Origin: Bacteroidales bacterium
Lineage (GTDB): Bacteria > Bacteroidota > Bacteroidia > Bacteroidales > UBA932
DNA: 64,000 nucleotides
NCBI GenBank assembly: GCA_022648685.1
Contig: JALCMW010000001.1
Coordinates: 248,001 to 312,000 of the forward strand
Reading direction: 5' to 3'
Below, in pieces: positions 53,995 to 62,763 of this stretch (positions are counted from its first letter, which is position 1; each line of letters opens with the position of its first letter). A program made the translations under genes and the position numbers. The notes beneath the pieces were generated by a model that had not been told where the DNA came from, made no database searches, and worked only from the letters and a program-made list of their open reading frames with translations.

Positions 53995-55419
53995 CTATTG
54001 TAAAGCTTTGTTTGTTTCCTTTTCAGCTTGCGGGATAGGGAAATAAAAACGGGTATCGTCCCATTTCAGACCTGATCCCAAAACAGATTGGGCATAGGTC
54101 TTTCCGTAACGCATTACATCGAAGAATCTGTGGAATTCGAAACCAAGTTCTTTTCTGCGTTCATTGCGTATGATTTCACGCAAACTGTTTTGATCCGCAG
54201 CTTTCGTAGGAGCCAGACCTGCCCTTGAACGCACTTTGTCAACTTCGACTGCAGCTTTCTCCGGTTCTCCATCTTCGTTCAATGCTTCAGCTTTCATAAG
54301 AATGACTTCCGCATATCTTATTATGTACTGTGGTACTGTGGATTGGCTTTTTGCATAGGTATCGGAAAGATCTTCGTCATATTTCTTGACCAGATAACCG
54401 GTAGCCTCGGACCAATCGGAACTGAATGTGGTATTATTGAACCATGGATGTCCGTCTCTTCCTATTGATGCGTCCAGCCTCGGATCCGTTGCCCCTGCGG
54501 CCGTTTTTTCAGTAAAGCAATTTACGTAAGCCTGCGTAGGAGCATCAAAATAATATCCTCCTTCTTCCGACGGAGAAAACCAGACATTAAGGTTATTGCC
54601 CAGGGAGGCATTGCTGTCATTGATATACCTGATCGAAAAGACGGTTTCGGTGCTGTCTTCGGATCCGGCTTTGAAAAGATCGGAATAATTCTTCACCAGT
54701 GAATACACATTGAGTTTCTCTATGGAATCAATATAAGAAAGACAGCCGTCGTAATCCTGCTGGAATAATTTTGATTTCGCAAGAAGAGCGAATGCAGCTC
54801 CCTTCGTAGCTCTTCCGGCTTCGGAAGCATATGAAACAGGAAGGACCCCTGCTGCATATTTCAGATCATCGTCTATCCTGGCATATACGTCGCTCACGCT
54901 GCTCAGGGGAATATCTATCTTATCTTCAGAAACCTGGGGGTCAAGTTTGAGAGGCACTTTGCCGAAAATATTTACAAGGTTGAAATAAGAATAAGCTCTC
55001 AGGAACCTGGCTTCACCCATGAGCCTGTCGGCCATACTCTCATCCATATCGACTCCGGGCACATTAGCTATTACATTGTTGGCACGGGATATCGTTTCAT
55101 ACGTATCCTGCCAGAATGTACTCAGGCAGCCGTTGTCTGAAGTTGCAGAGAAATCATCTATATCATTGATATCTGCCTGATCCCCGGCATTGCCGCCTTT
55201 GACGGCATCATCGGAAGCCACATCTCCGAATATCCATAATGTGTTATTGTACAATGAATTATAAACAGCGTTCACTGCCAGTTCAGCTTGTTCCTGGGAA
55301 CTATAGAAATTATCGGAAGAGTAATCCCCTTTCAGTTTCTCATCCAAAAAGCCGTCGCAGGAACATGCCATCATCCCGACCATGCCGGAAAATATTAAAA
55401 CAGAAATTATATTTTTCAT
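53995..55419 (-). CDS. SusD/RagB-family surface nutrient-binding lipoprotein
   Basis: The 474-residue lipoprotein (GMMACSCDGFLDEK) carries the RagB/SusD pattern: LAVNAVYNSLYNNT, MGEARFLRAYSYFNLVNIFGKVPL, and the C-terminal LREIIRNERRKELGFEFHRFFDVMRYGKT. It pairs with the SusC 12 bp upstream. Confidence 0.95.
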   Translation of the reverse strand: MKNIISVLIFSGMVGMMACSCDGFLDEKLKGDYSSDNFYSSQEQAELAVNAVYNSLYNNTLWIFGDVASDDAVKGGNAGDQADINDIDDFSATSDNGCLSTFWQDTYETISRANNVIANVPGVDMDESMADRLMGEARFLRAYSYFNLVNIFGKVPLKLDPQVSEDKIDIPLSSVSDVYARIDDDLKYAAGVLPVSYASEAGRATKGAAFALLAKSKLFQQDYDGCLSYIDSIEKLNVYSLVKNYSDLFKAGSEDSTETVFSIRYINDSNASLGNNLNVWFSPSEEGGYYFDAPTQAYVNCFTEKTAAGATDPRLDASIGRDGHPWFNNTTFSSDWSEATGYLVKKYDEDLSDTYAKSQSTVPQYIIRYAEVILMKAEALNEDGEPEKAAVEVDKVRSRAGLAPTKAADQNSLREIIRNERRKELGFEFHRFFDVMRYGKTYAQSVLGSGLKWDDTRFYFPIPQAEKETNKALQ

Positions 55420-55431
55420 AATATTGTCCTT

Positions 55432-58400
55432 TTAGAATGTCAGATTAACTCCGAAAGTATAACTTTTGGATACCGGATACGTACCCCAGTCTATTCCGTT
55501 TGCACGATCGCCTTCGCTGCTGGAATTCGTACTGACCGTCATTTCCGGATCAAGACCGCTGTAACCGGTGATGGTAAGAAGGTTGGTAGCAGCAAGGTAT
55601 AACCTCAGATTCTGTATCTTCCATTTTTCCGGAAGATTGAACGTATAACCCAGCTGTACGTTTTTCAATCTCAGATAAGATCCGTCTTCAAGAAAACGCG
55701 ACGATACTTTTACGTTATTGGATTTGGCTCCCCATGAAGCACGCGGATAGGAATTTGTGGAACCTTCTCCCGTCCAATGATTCTTGTAATATCTTTCGGT
55801 AACATTGAATCCGCGGTAGAACCCTTCGATATCATAATTGACCTGGGAGAAAATTTTCTGGCCGAAAGCCCCCTGGAAGAACATGGAAGCATCGAAACCT
55901 TTATAATTTCCAGACAAATTGAGACCGGTGGTAAATTTAGGTATGGCACTGCCCATGTAGTATCTGTCGTTTGCGTCTATCTTGCTGTCGCCGTTTTTAT
56001 TCGCATATTTGATATCGCCTGGCTCTATGTCGCCTCCCTGATATGCAGAAGTAAGTATTTCCGTGGTATTCTGGAATATTCCATCCATTTTATATACATA
56101 GAAGGAACCTATAGGATGTCCTACTGCCGTTTTGGTAGCATAAATCCCGCTGTCCACACGACCTCCGAGGATAGGAGACTTCAAAGAAAGGACTTCATTG
56201 TACAGATAACCGCCATTCAAAGTGATGTCGAATCCCCCGTCTTTAAAAGCCTTTCGATAGTACAATTCTATATCTACTCCGGTGTTCAGCACACTTCCGT
56301 TATTAACCCACGGAGTTGAAGCATCGCCTACCGACAACGGAAGAGCCTCCTGAACAAGCATATTGTCTGTCACTTTGTAATAATAATCGATGGAAGCCCC
56401 AAGCATACCTTTGTACAGCTCCAGGTCCACACCGGCATTCAATTGGTTGCTGGTTTCCCATTTGAGATTCTTGTTTCCCAGAGTCGTCTGTGCATATCCG
56501 TTGTAAGATTTTCCGCCGAACGCATAATAATAACCTTGCGAATAACGATCGGAATAAGCATAAAGTCCTATATTCTGATTGCCTATCGAACCATATCCTA
56601 CCCGGAGTTTCAATTTGCTTATTACAGGATTGTTTGCAAGAAAAGGTTCCTGCTCCATATTCCAGCCTCCGGACACGGAATAAAAGGTTCCCCATCTGTT
56701 ACCGCTGCTGAAACGCGAAGAACCGTCACGACGGACAATGCCCGAAAGGTAATATTTGTCTTTGTAATTGTAATTCACATTGGCGAAGAAAGACAACAGG
56801 CTTGAAGCAGATTCGCTTTGTGATGAATAAGTCACTCCTTCGCCTTTTCCTATATAAAGCAAATCACTGTCCGTGCTGGGGAAATCGCTGTCGGAAGCGG
56901 CAAGCGCATCTGTATGATTGTGCACCGCTTCGGTCCCTATCAGGTAATTTACGTTATTGTCACCTAGTGAGAAACTATGGTTGAAAGTGGAATTGAAAGT
57001 CCAGTTTGACTCTTCCGTCTGGGTAAGATTCAAACTGTTGGTACTGTTTATACGATTCTGAGTCCCCCATGTTTTATTGTAAACCCTCAGGGTTGAATAT
57101 TTGTAATCGATGCCTGCCGTGGTTTTCCAGAAAATATCTTTTGTGAAATTAACAATTGCATTTCCGGTTACGAGAAGCGTTTTCAGATTTTTTGTCATAT
57201 CCGTGTTCGCGGCAAGACCTTCCGGACTGTATCCGTCACCGAAGAAAGAATTATAAACGGAGTTTCCGTAATATTCCGAAGGAAGATCCACGTAATTCCC
57301 CGCATCATTTTTTACAGGTATAGCCGGGTTCCTGAAGAGGGCATATCTCACAACGCTGCCTCCTTCGCTCACATAACCGTCCCCGGAACTGGATATATAT
57401 CTGTTCTTGGAAAAAGCGCCGGTAGCATTTATGCCTACTTTGAGCCAGCTTTTGGCCTGTGTCATGATATTGGATCTGAAACTTACCCTGTTATAATCGG
57501 TATGCTTTATTATACCGTCCTGATCATAATAAGATCCGGAAAGGAGATATTGCGTTTTATCATTACCACCGCTGATGGACAGTTCATGAGAGTTGATGGG
57601 AGCGACATGGAAAATCTCCTTGAGATGGTTAACATCAGGGAAATCCTTGAGATAATCCCCCTGGATCAGCGCTCTCTGCACTACCGAAGAAGCATTATCG
57701 GTAGCGGCGGCTTCGTTATAAAGTTCTATATACTGGGCAGTATTGGCCATAGGGGTAAGATGTCCGTGGACCTGGAAACCGGTCTGCATGTTATATGTAA
57801 TGCGCGAAGCTCCTTTCCGACCCGTTTTGGTTGTAATCAGAACAACACCGTTGGATGCACGTGAACCGTAAATAGCGGCTGATGACGCATCTTTCAATAC
57901 CGAAATATTCGCAATGTCGTTAGGGGAAATATTATTAAGGGCACCTTCAACAGGAATCCCGTCGACGATATACAGAGGGTCGTTTCCGGAACTTATCGAG
58001 CTTGTACCCCTGATTCTCACGGAAATGTTTGATCCCGGAGCTCCTGTCTGATTAGCCACTTCCACACCTGCGACACGTCCCTGCAGGGATTGTTGTACGG
58101 AAGAAACAGGTACTTTGGTCAATTCATCACCGCTTACTTTGCTGACAGCGCCGAGAACATCCCTCTTCTTCATAACCGAATAACCGACTACAACCGATTC
58201 ATCCAGCAGTTCGCTGTTCTGTTCCAATTTTACGTTGATGACATTCTTTCCGTCGACTTTGATTTCTTTGGTTTTATAGCCTATATACAGAAATTCCAAA
58301 GTCGCATCCGGAGCAACGTCCAACGCATAAGCACCATTGATATCCGTAGTGGCCCCCGATTGTGTGCCGGATACCATGACATTGACACCGACAAGGGTTC

Positions 58401-58506
58401 CACCATCCTTAGCATCCGTAACTACACCCTTGACATGTATGGTTGTCTGCGCAAGCAATCCCGTACATGCAAAAAGCAAAGTGATTAATAAAAACTTTCT
58501 TTCCAT
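55432..58506 (-). CDS. SusC/RagA-family TonB-dependent outer-membrane transporter
   Basis: A 1024-residue transporter with signal peptide, an N-terminal carboxypeptidase-like domain (IHVKGVVTDAKDGGTLVGVN), the classical SusC plug (VSSVQQSLQGRVAGVEVANQ, IRGTSSISSGNDPLYIVDG, ISVLKDASSAAIYGSRASNG) and a barrel ending in YTFGVNLTF. It imports oligosaccharides bound by SusD and LamG. It starts six bases after paralogue A stops, so it is fully within the GH130 operon. Confidence 0.96.
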   Translation of the reverse strand: MERKFLLITLLFACTGLLAQTTIHVKGVVTDAKDGGTLVGVNVMVSGTQSGATTDINGAYALDVAPDATLEFLYIGYKTKEIKVDGKNVINVKLEQNSELLDESVVVGYSVMKKRDVLGAVSKVSGDELTKVPVSSVQQSLQGRVAGVEVANQTGAPGSNISVRIRGTSSISSGNDPLYIVDGIPVEGALNNISPNDIANISVLKDASSAAIYGSRASNGVVLITTKTGRKGASRITYNMQTGFQVHGHLTPMANTAQYIELYNEAAATDNASSVVQRALIQGDYLKDFPDVNHLKEIFHVAPINSHELSISGGNDKTQYLLSGSYYDQDGIIKHTDYNRVSFRSNIMTQAKSWLKVGINATGAFSKNRYISSSGDGYVSEGGSVVRYALFRNPAIPVKNDAGNYVDLPSEYYGNSVYNSFFGDGYSPEGLAANTDMTKNLKTLLVTGNAIVNFTKDIFWKTTAGIDYKYSTLRVYNKTWGTQNRINSTNSLNLTQTEESNWTFNSTFNHSFSLGDNNVNYLIGTEAVHNHTDALAASDSDFPSTDSDLLYIGKGEGVTYSSQSESASSLLSFFANVNYNYKDKYYLSGIVRRDGSSRFSSGNRWGTFYSVSGGWNMEQEPFLANNPVISKLKLRVGYGSIGNQNIGLYAYSDRYSQGYYYAFGGKSYNGYAQTTLGNKNLKWETSNQLNAGVDLELYKGMLGASIDYYYKVTDNMLVQEALPLSVGDASTPWVNNGSVLNTGVDIELYYRKAFKDGGFDITLNGGYLYNEVLSLKSPILGGRVDSGIYATKTAVGHPIGSFYVYKMDGIFQNTTEILTSAYQGGDIEPGDIKYANKNGDSKIDANDRYYMGSAIPKFTTGLNLSGNYKGFDASMFFQGAFGQKIFSQVNYDIEGFYRGFNVTERYYKNHWTGEGSTNSYPRASWGAKSNNVKVSSRFLEDGSYLRLKNVQLGYTFNLPEKWKIQNLRLYLAATNLLTITGYSGLDPEMTVSTNSSSEGDRANGIDWGTYPVSKSYTFGVNLTF

Positions 58507-58512
58507 AATTGG

Positions 58513-60249
58513 TTATTTAAATGCTATTATCTGATCTTTCGCGATCAAGTTTCCTTTCCTGACACTTATATGCGTACCGGCCGGCAATTCTACCAGAAGC
58601 ATAGCCGAATCGGCAGGAATGGATATTCCCGCTTTGCCGTTTACGCCTTTCGCGACATATTTCTTTGAAAGCACATCGAAAATGTCTTTCCGACCGGTTT
58701 CCGCATCATAGGTAAAGGTTTTATTTTCTTTATAAGGATTGTAATACAAATAAACCGGGAATTTCTTATCGGCATAAAAGTCCGTAGCGTTACAATCCAG
58801 TCTGAGAATCATACTTACATCTGTAGTATCCACTATGGCTCCGAAAATACCTGAAGGAGATGTGCTGTATACGCTGAACATGCTTTCTTCCGGATTGCCG
58901 GCGGCCCATTTAGGACCGTCTCCCAATGCGACGGGATGTACATTCTTCAATCTGGCTTCACCGTAGCAGTCTTCATATCTCAATCCCTCATAAGCGATTA
59001 TGGAATTGGTATATGACTGCATTCCGGGAAGGCCCTGGTTGCCGTCAGGCAATTGATCAGGGAAAAACAGTCTGGAGGCATTTACATTATTCAACATCCA
59101 TTTGCCTATGGCCCGGGCATATTCGGGAGCATATTTGACCATCGGAACAAGTGGCCATGCCATATCTATGCTGTTCATGAGGAAAGCATATCCTCCGCCG
59201 TCGGTAGTACTCCCCTGAAGCCCGCTCACATCGTAATTTCCCCATTTGCCGCATATCACACCCCAACCTGTCCTGCCGGAAGTGCTTTTGCAGCCGTCGA
59301 AGACCCAGCCAAGCATTCTTGACAGGTCATACGAAGTCCCTTGTTCGGCATTCAATCTTGCCGCGGTATATATGCCCATTGGAAGCAGGATTTCATAAAA
59401 CCGGCTTTCTTTCTGTCCGTCCAATGCCGCTATCGCAGATTCGGCATGCTTCAGATATCGTTTGTCTCCGAATTTCCTGTAAGCCGAATAAAGCACATAG
59501 CCGTGCCCTCCGGCAGCATCCTGCTCAAGAGGTATATTGTTTACACAGCCTTTCATCCTGCCATAATCGAAATATGAATAGTCATAATCGCCGGCAAGGA
59601 CCGAATCTGCCTTGCAGAACTGTTCGGCAATGCTATGCTGTATGTTTTCGGAATTATCGACACCATGGAAGACATCGCATACGGCATAGTAAAGGACATT
59701 GGGAAAAACATCATACCACCAATCCCGTCCGTATCCGCCGCCAAGTGAAGCCACCTGAGGACAGGTATTGTTCATCATTATATTCCATCCGGTATCTGAA
59801 TTGAAATAATTCTGAATCATTTTCACATAGTTATACCCGTTCTGGCTTGTCTTGTCGATTCCTACGAGGCCGGCCCCCAGAATCGTCGTAAGCGCATTGA
59901 GACTTTCATGGAATTCACCGTTATTCACATCCGGACCCTGGCGGACGTCATGCACCGCAGTATAAAGCCCGAAAGTGATCTGCGGGATATTGCGTTGGCT
60001 GTCATCAAGCCATATCATATTCCCGGCCGGCATATCCGAGTTCATGTCATATACATATTTATCAAAATCGCGGGCTTTCTGCTTCCAGTCCAGGACTTTA
60101 TATGGTTGTGGACGCGACGGCATCTTCTCCACCAGTGAAATTTGCTTTTGTTCCACGGAAGTACCGTATCCTTCGGAAAGACAGCAGGAAGTAACTGACA
60201 ATGCAGTCGCCAGAAAGGCGGACAAATATGTTATCGATTTATTTTCCAT
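58513..60249 (-). CDS. Uncharacterised secreted protein, paralogue A (probable alpha/alpha-toroid enzyme)
   Basis: A 578-residue lipoprotein (ALSVTSCCLS), paralogue of the gene at 51061-52794. The same conserved blocks occur: GIDKTSQNGYNY, RDWWYDVFPNVLYYAVCDVFHG, EQDAAGGHGYVLYSAYRKFGD, KESRFYEILLPMG, SGLQGSTTDGGGYAFLMNS, LRLDCNATDFYA. Multi-helix hydrophobic repeats suggest an (alpha/alpha) toroid with a C-terminal beta domain (about 500-578). Candidate catalytic acids are the conserved Glu in EFHESLN, Asp in EQDAAGG and Glu in KESRFYE. Its start overlaps the MFS stop by 11 bases. As the only secreted enzyme-like genes in the locus, A and B are the likely depolymerases. Family unknown to me. 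Confidence 0.72.
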   Translation of the reverse strand: MENKSITYLSAFLATALSVTSCCLSEGYGTSVEQKQISLVEKMPSRPQPYKVLDWKQKARDFDKYVYDMNSDMPAGNMIWLDDSQRNIPQITFGLYTAVHDVRQGPDVNNGEFHESLNALTTILGAGLVGIDKTSQNGYNYVKMIQNYFNSDTGWNIMMNNTCPQVASLGGGYGRDWWYDVFPNVLYYAVCDVFHGVDNSENIQHSIAEQFCKADSVLAGDYDYSYFDYGRMKGCVNNIPLEQDAAGGHGYVLYSAYRKFGDKRYLKHAESAIAALDGQKESRFYEILLPMGIYTAARLNAEQGTSYDLSRMLGWVFDGCKSTSGRTGWGVICGKWGNYDVSGLQGSTTDGGGYAFLMNSIDMAWPLVPMVKYAPEYARAIGKWMLNNVNASRLFFPDQLPDGNQGLPGMQSYTNSIIAYEGLRYEDCYGEARLKNVHPVALGDGPKWAAGNPEESMFSVYSTSPSGIFGAIVDTTDVSMILRLDCNATDFYADKKFPVYLYYNPYKENKTFTYDAETGRKDIFDVLSKKYVAKGVNGKAGISIPADSAMLLVELPAGTHISVRKGNLIAKDQIIAFK

Positions 60250-61525
60250 TCTTTACTGATGAATTCACAACTTTATATTTATTGGTATCTATATCCTTTA
60301 TTATATTCTGGGCAAGAGGCAAAGACAGCAATTGGAGGGCACCCACTATTATCATGGCGAACCTCAATGCAAAATCATCCGAGACACTTTTGGCAAGAAC
60401 TATGAAAAGGATCATGCCGAAAGCCCTGCCGAAGAACAATCCTACTTCGTGACTCATGATATAGGTATAACCGTCGCGCTGTTCGATTTCAGATACGGTA
60501 TCTATAGTCTTCATCATCGTAGGATAATAGGCGAGATCATGAAGAGGCTGGAACAGTACCTTGCACAAAACGAATATGATAACTCCCGTTGCCGAAAAAA
60601 GTATTCCGTTGAACAGTGTCCCTATGAAAAATACGAACAATCCGAATCCGAATATTTTCATTCTGTCGTCTGGTTTTGCAACACGTCCGAGGACATAAAC
60701 CAAAATAGCGGTCAGGGCACATCCGATTCCTTGGATAAGCCCCAGTGAACCTTCGCTCCCTACAAATTTCATAACCAATATCGCAGGAGCGGTCACCAGG
60801 AAACCCTGGACCATTCCCTTAAGACCGGCAAGGGCAAGCATCTTCCGCCAGAGGATATGGAACTTTATATGGAAAAGATTCTTGCTATCCTGACGTTGGA
60901 AATTACCGCCGGACAAGACTATACATGCGCAAATCGCAATTATGAGAGCGATTACGGTTATCACCCTGTAACCCATATTCACGGTAAACAGGACATTGAA
61001 TATCGTTTTCCCTTCTATATTGCCAAGAAAAGCCCCTACCAGAAGAGGTATCACTATATTCCAAAACGAAAAAAAGAACGATTCGAATCCGAAGAAATAA
61101 TTCCGGTTATCGTCATTAGTCGAATATAAGGTAAGGAGATATCTGTTAGTCCAGAAAAATCCCGTTGCAAGCCCGATAAAGAAACCGGACACGCATAGTA
61201 CGGAAATGTCCACGCCTTTTATAAACATCATCGCCATCAGGGATACGGCGGAAATTATTATACCGAAACTGTACAGATGGACGGATTTAAAGAATTTAAG
61301 CAGGAAACCGTTTACCAAAGCGGCCAAAACGACGCCGATATACATGCATAACTGGTAAAGGACCACATTCGAAGGCTTCCCCGTATTCCTCATGATATAA
61401 GCGCCGGCAAATATCTCTATGATAGGCAGGATCATGGCGAACAGCAAGTTGGTCACCAGGATCGTACGTATGTTAAGCGGTTGTGATCTGAAAAATCTGA
61501 ATTCTTCAAAGACTTTCTTCATCAT
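60239..61525 (-). CDS. Major facilitator superfamily sugar transporter
   Basis: A 428-residue, 12-helix inner-membrane protein of the MFS fold. It starts with a cytoplasmic tail then ILVTNLLFAMILPIIEIFAGAYIMRN; inner loops carry basic clusters (FLKFFKSVHLY, GRVAKPDDRMK). It sits between GH130 and paralogue A, overlapping A by 11 bases and starting four bases after GH130. GH130-linked MFS genes in Bacteroides import the oligosaccharides that the cytoplasmic phosphorylase then cleaves, which is the inferred role here. Confidence 0.9.
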   Translation of the reverse strand: MMKKVFEEFRFFRSQPLNIRTILVTNLLFAMILPIIEIFAGAYIMRNTGKPSNVVLYQLCMYIGVVLAALVNGFLLKFFKSVHLYSFGIIISAVSLMAMMFIKGVDISVLCVSGFFIGLATGFFWTNRYLLTLYSTNDDNRNYFFGFESFFFSFWNIVIPLLVGAFLGNIEGKTIFNVLFTVNMGYRVITVIALIIAICACIVLSGGNFQRQDSKNLFHIKFHILWRKMLALAGLKGMVQGFLVTAPAILVMKFVGSEGSLGLIQGIGCALTAILVYVLGRVAKPDDRMKIFGFGLFVFFIGTLFNGILFSATGVIIFVLCKVLFQPLHDLAYYPTMMKTIDTVSEIEQRDGYTYIMSHEVGLFFGRAFGMILFIVLAKSVSDDFALRFAMIIVGALQLLSLPLAQNIIKDIDTNKYKVVNSSVKNGK

Positions 61526-61529
61526 CTTT

Positions 61530-62573
61530 TCATTTTAACAGTTTCAGAATCCGGCTTACAGACAACTCTGCACTGCATATTACTTCATCGGAAGCGCCAT
61601 AGAACATTTTTACGGTGTCCCCGTCCATATAATAGCCGTTTGAAAAGACCACATTGCCGAAAAAACCTTTGCGCTCATAATCGGCTATCGGTTCCATTAT
61701 CGGCTCATCAGTCCTTGCTATTACTTTGGACGGATCTTCGGAATCCAGCAGCAAAGCCCCGAGACAATAGCGATTGTCGGAATCGGCACCATGGTAAATC
61801 TCCAGCCAGCCTTCGTCCGTTTTTATTGGCGCCGCTCCGGCACCGACACGGGCTGAATCCCAATTTCCTTCCCTTGTAGTCGCTATACATTTATGATTGC
61901 CCCAATGCAATCTGTCAGGCGATTCCGCCAGCCAAATGTAATTGCCGCCCAGTTCAGGACTGCTCGGACGATGAAGAGCATAATACATATCACCTATCTT
62001 TTCCTGAAACAAAGCGCAATCTTTGTTGTGGGGAGGGAATATCATGCCTTTCCGCTCGAATGTCTTGAAATCTTTGGTAGCAATAAGCCCTACGCCAACA
62101 GCTACAGGGGAGACTTCAGTAAAGGTAAGATAATAACCGTCTTCCATAGTGGCAACTCTGCAATCTTCTATTCCGAACGATTCCTGAAATCCTTTGCCGA
62201 AAATCGGGGGATAAGCTGGATCTTCATAGAAATGAACGTCGTCACGACTGCATACAAGCCTCAGATATGATAAAGTGGTCAGATAATTCCGCCCCTTGAA
62301 TTTGATGACGCGGGGATCGGAAGCATCAAGCTGGGGATCGTTTTTGTCAAAACTCAACACCTCTATGTCTCCGTTTTTATTATAAACCGGAAAACTTATC
62401 TTGCCTTCAATCTGTAAAGGCCTTTCCGCGACTCTCAATACAAGCCACGTTTTTCCTTCCATTCTGAAAACACCCGGGTTAAGAAGACAGCTTATCTGCA
62501 TACCCTTGATGCCGGCCTTCAAATCCGACGGTGTTAAAAGAGGATTATACTTGTTTCTTTTTGCTATATCCAT
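61530..62573 (-). CDS. GH130 glycoside phosphorylase
   Basis: A 347-residue, five-bladed beta-propeller enzyme of family GH130, which phosphorolyses beta-mannosides such as mannosyl-glucose, mannosyl-GlcNAc or mannobiose. Family marks are SCLLNPGVFRMEGKTWLVLRVAE at the N terminus, the catalytic-region IEDCRVATMEDGYYLTFTEV (Asp in EDCR), LHRPSSPELGGNYIWLAESPD with the phosphate/sugar-binding His-Arg, and WLEIYHGAD. No signal peptide, so it is cytoplasmic. The frame extends eight codons upstream, but the ATG at 62573 follows the promoter better. It leads the seven-gene locus. The exact subfamily and substrate cannot be assigned by eye. Confidence 0.92.
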   Translation of the reverse strand: MDIAKRNKYNPLLTPSDLKAGIKGMQISCLLNPGVFRMEGKTWLVLRVAERPLQIEGKISFPVYNKNGDIEVLSFDKNDPQLDASDPRVIKFKGRNYLTTLSYLRLVCSRDDVHFYEDPAYPPIFGKGFQESFGIEDCRVATMEDGYYLTFTEVSPVAVGVGLIATKDFKTFERKGMIFPPHNKDCALFQEKIGDMYYALHRPSSPELGGNYIWLAESPDRLHWGNHKCIATTREGNWDSARVGAGAAPIKTDEGWLEIYHGADSDNRYCLGALLLDSEDPSKVIARTDEPIMEPIADYERKGFFGNVVFSNGYYMDGDTVKMFYGASDEVICSAELSVSRILKLLK

Positions 62574-62594
62574 AAAACGTTTTCTTTTTCTATG

Positions 62595-62602
62595 CAAAAA
62601 TA
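62595..62602 (-). promoter_or_regulatory. TAnnTTTG promoter element of the GH130 locus
   Basis: The minus strand reads TATTTTTG, a consensus -7 element 22 bases upstream of the GH130 ATG at 62573. It supports that start over the upstream ATG at 62597. Confidence 0.55.
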
Positions 62603-62686
62603 AATGTAATGAAATTGAAAATAGTATCCGATTCTTGCAAAATGGTACTCTGGTCTTTCAAACGGCATACTCTTAATGAAATTTAG

Positions 62687-62694
62687 TATATTTG
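62687..62694 (+). promoter_or_regulatory. TAnnTTTG promoter element of the HTCS-type regulator
   Basis: TATATTTG on the plus strand matches the -7 element, 70 bases upstream of the regulator's ATG, in the divergent spacer with GH130. Confidence 0.55.
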
Positions 62695-62763
62695 GGCTGA
62701 ATTACACATAAATATAAAACCTATAGCCATTAAATGTAATTTCGTTAACAGAATCTTTCCGTA

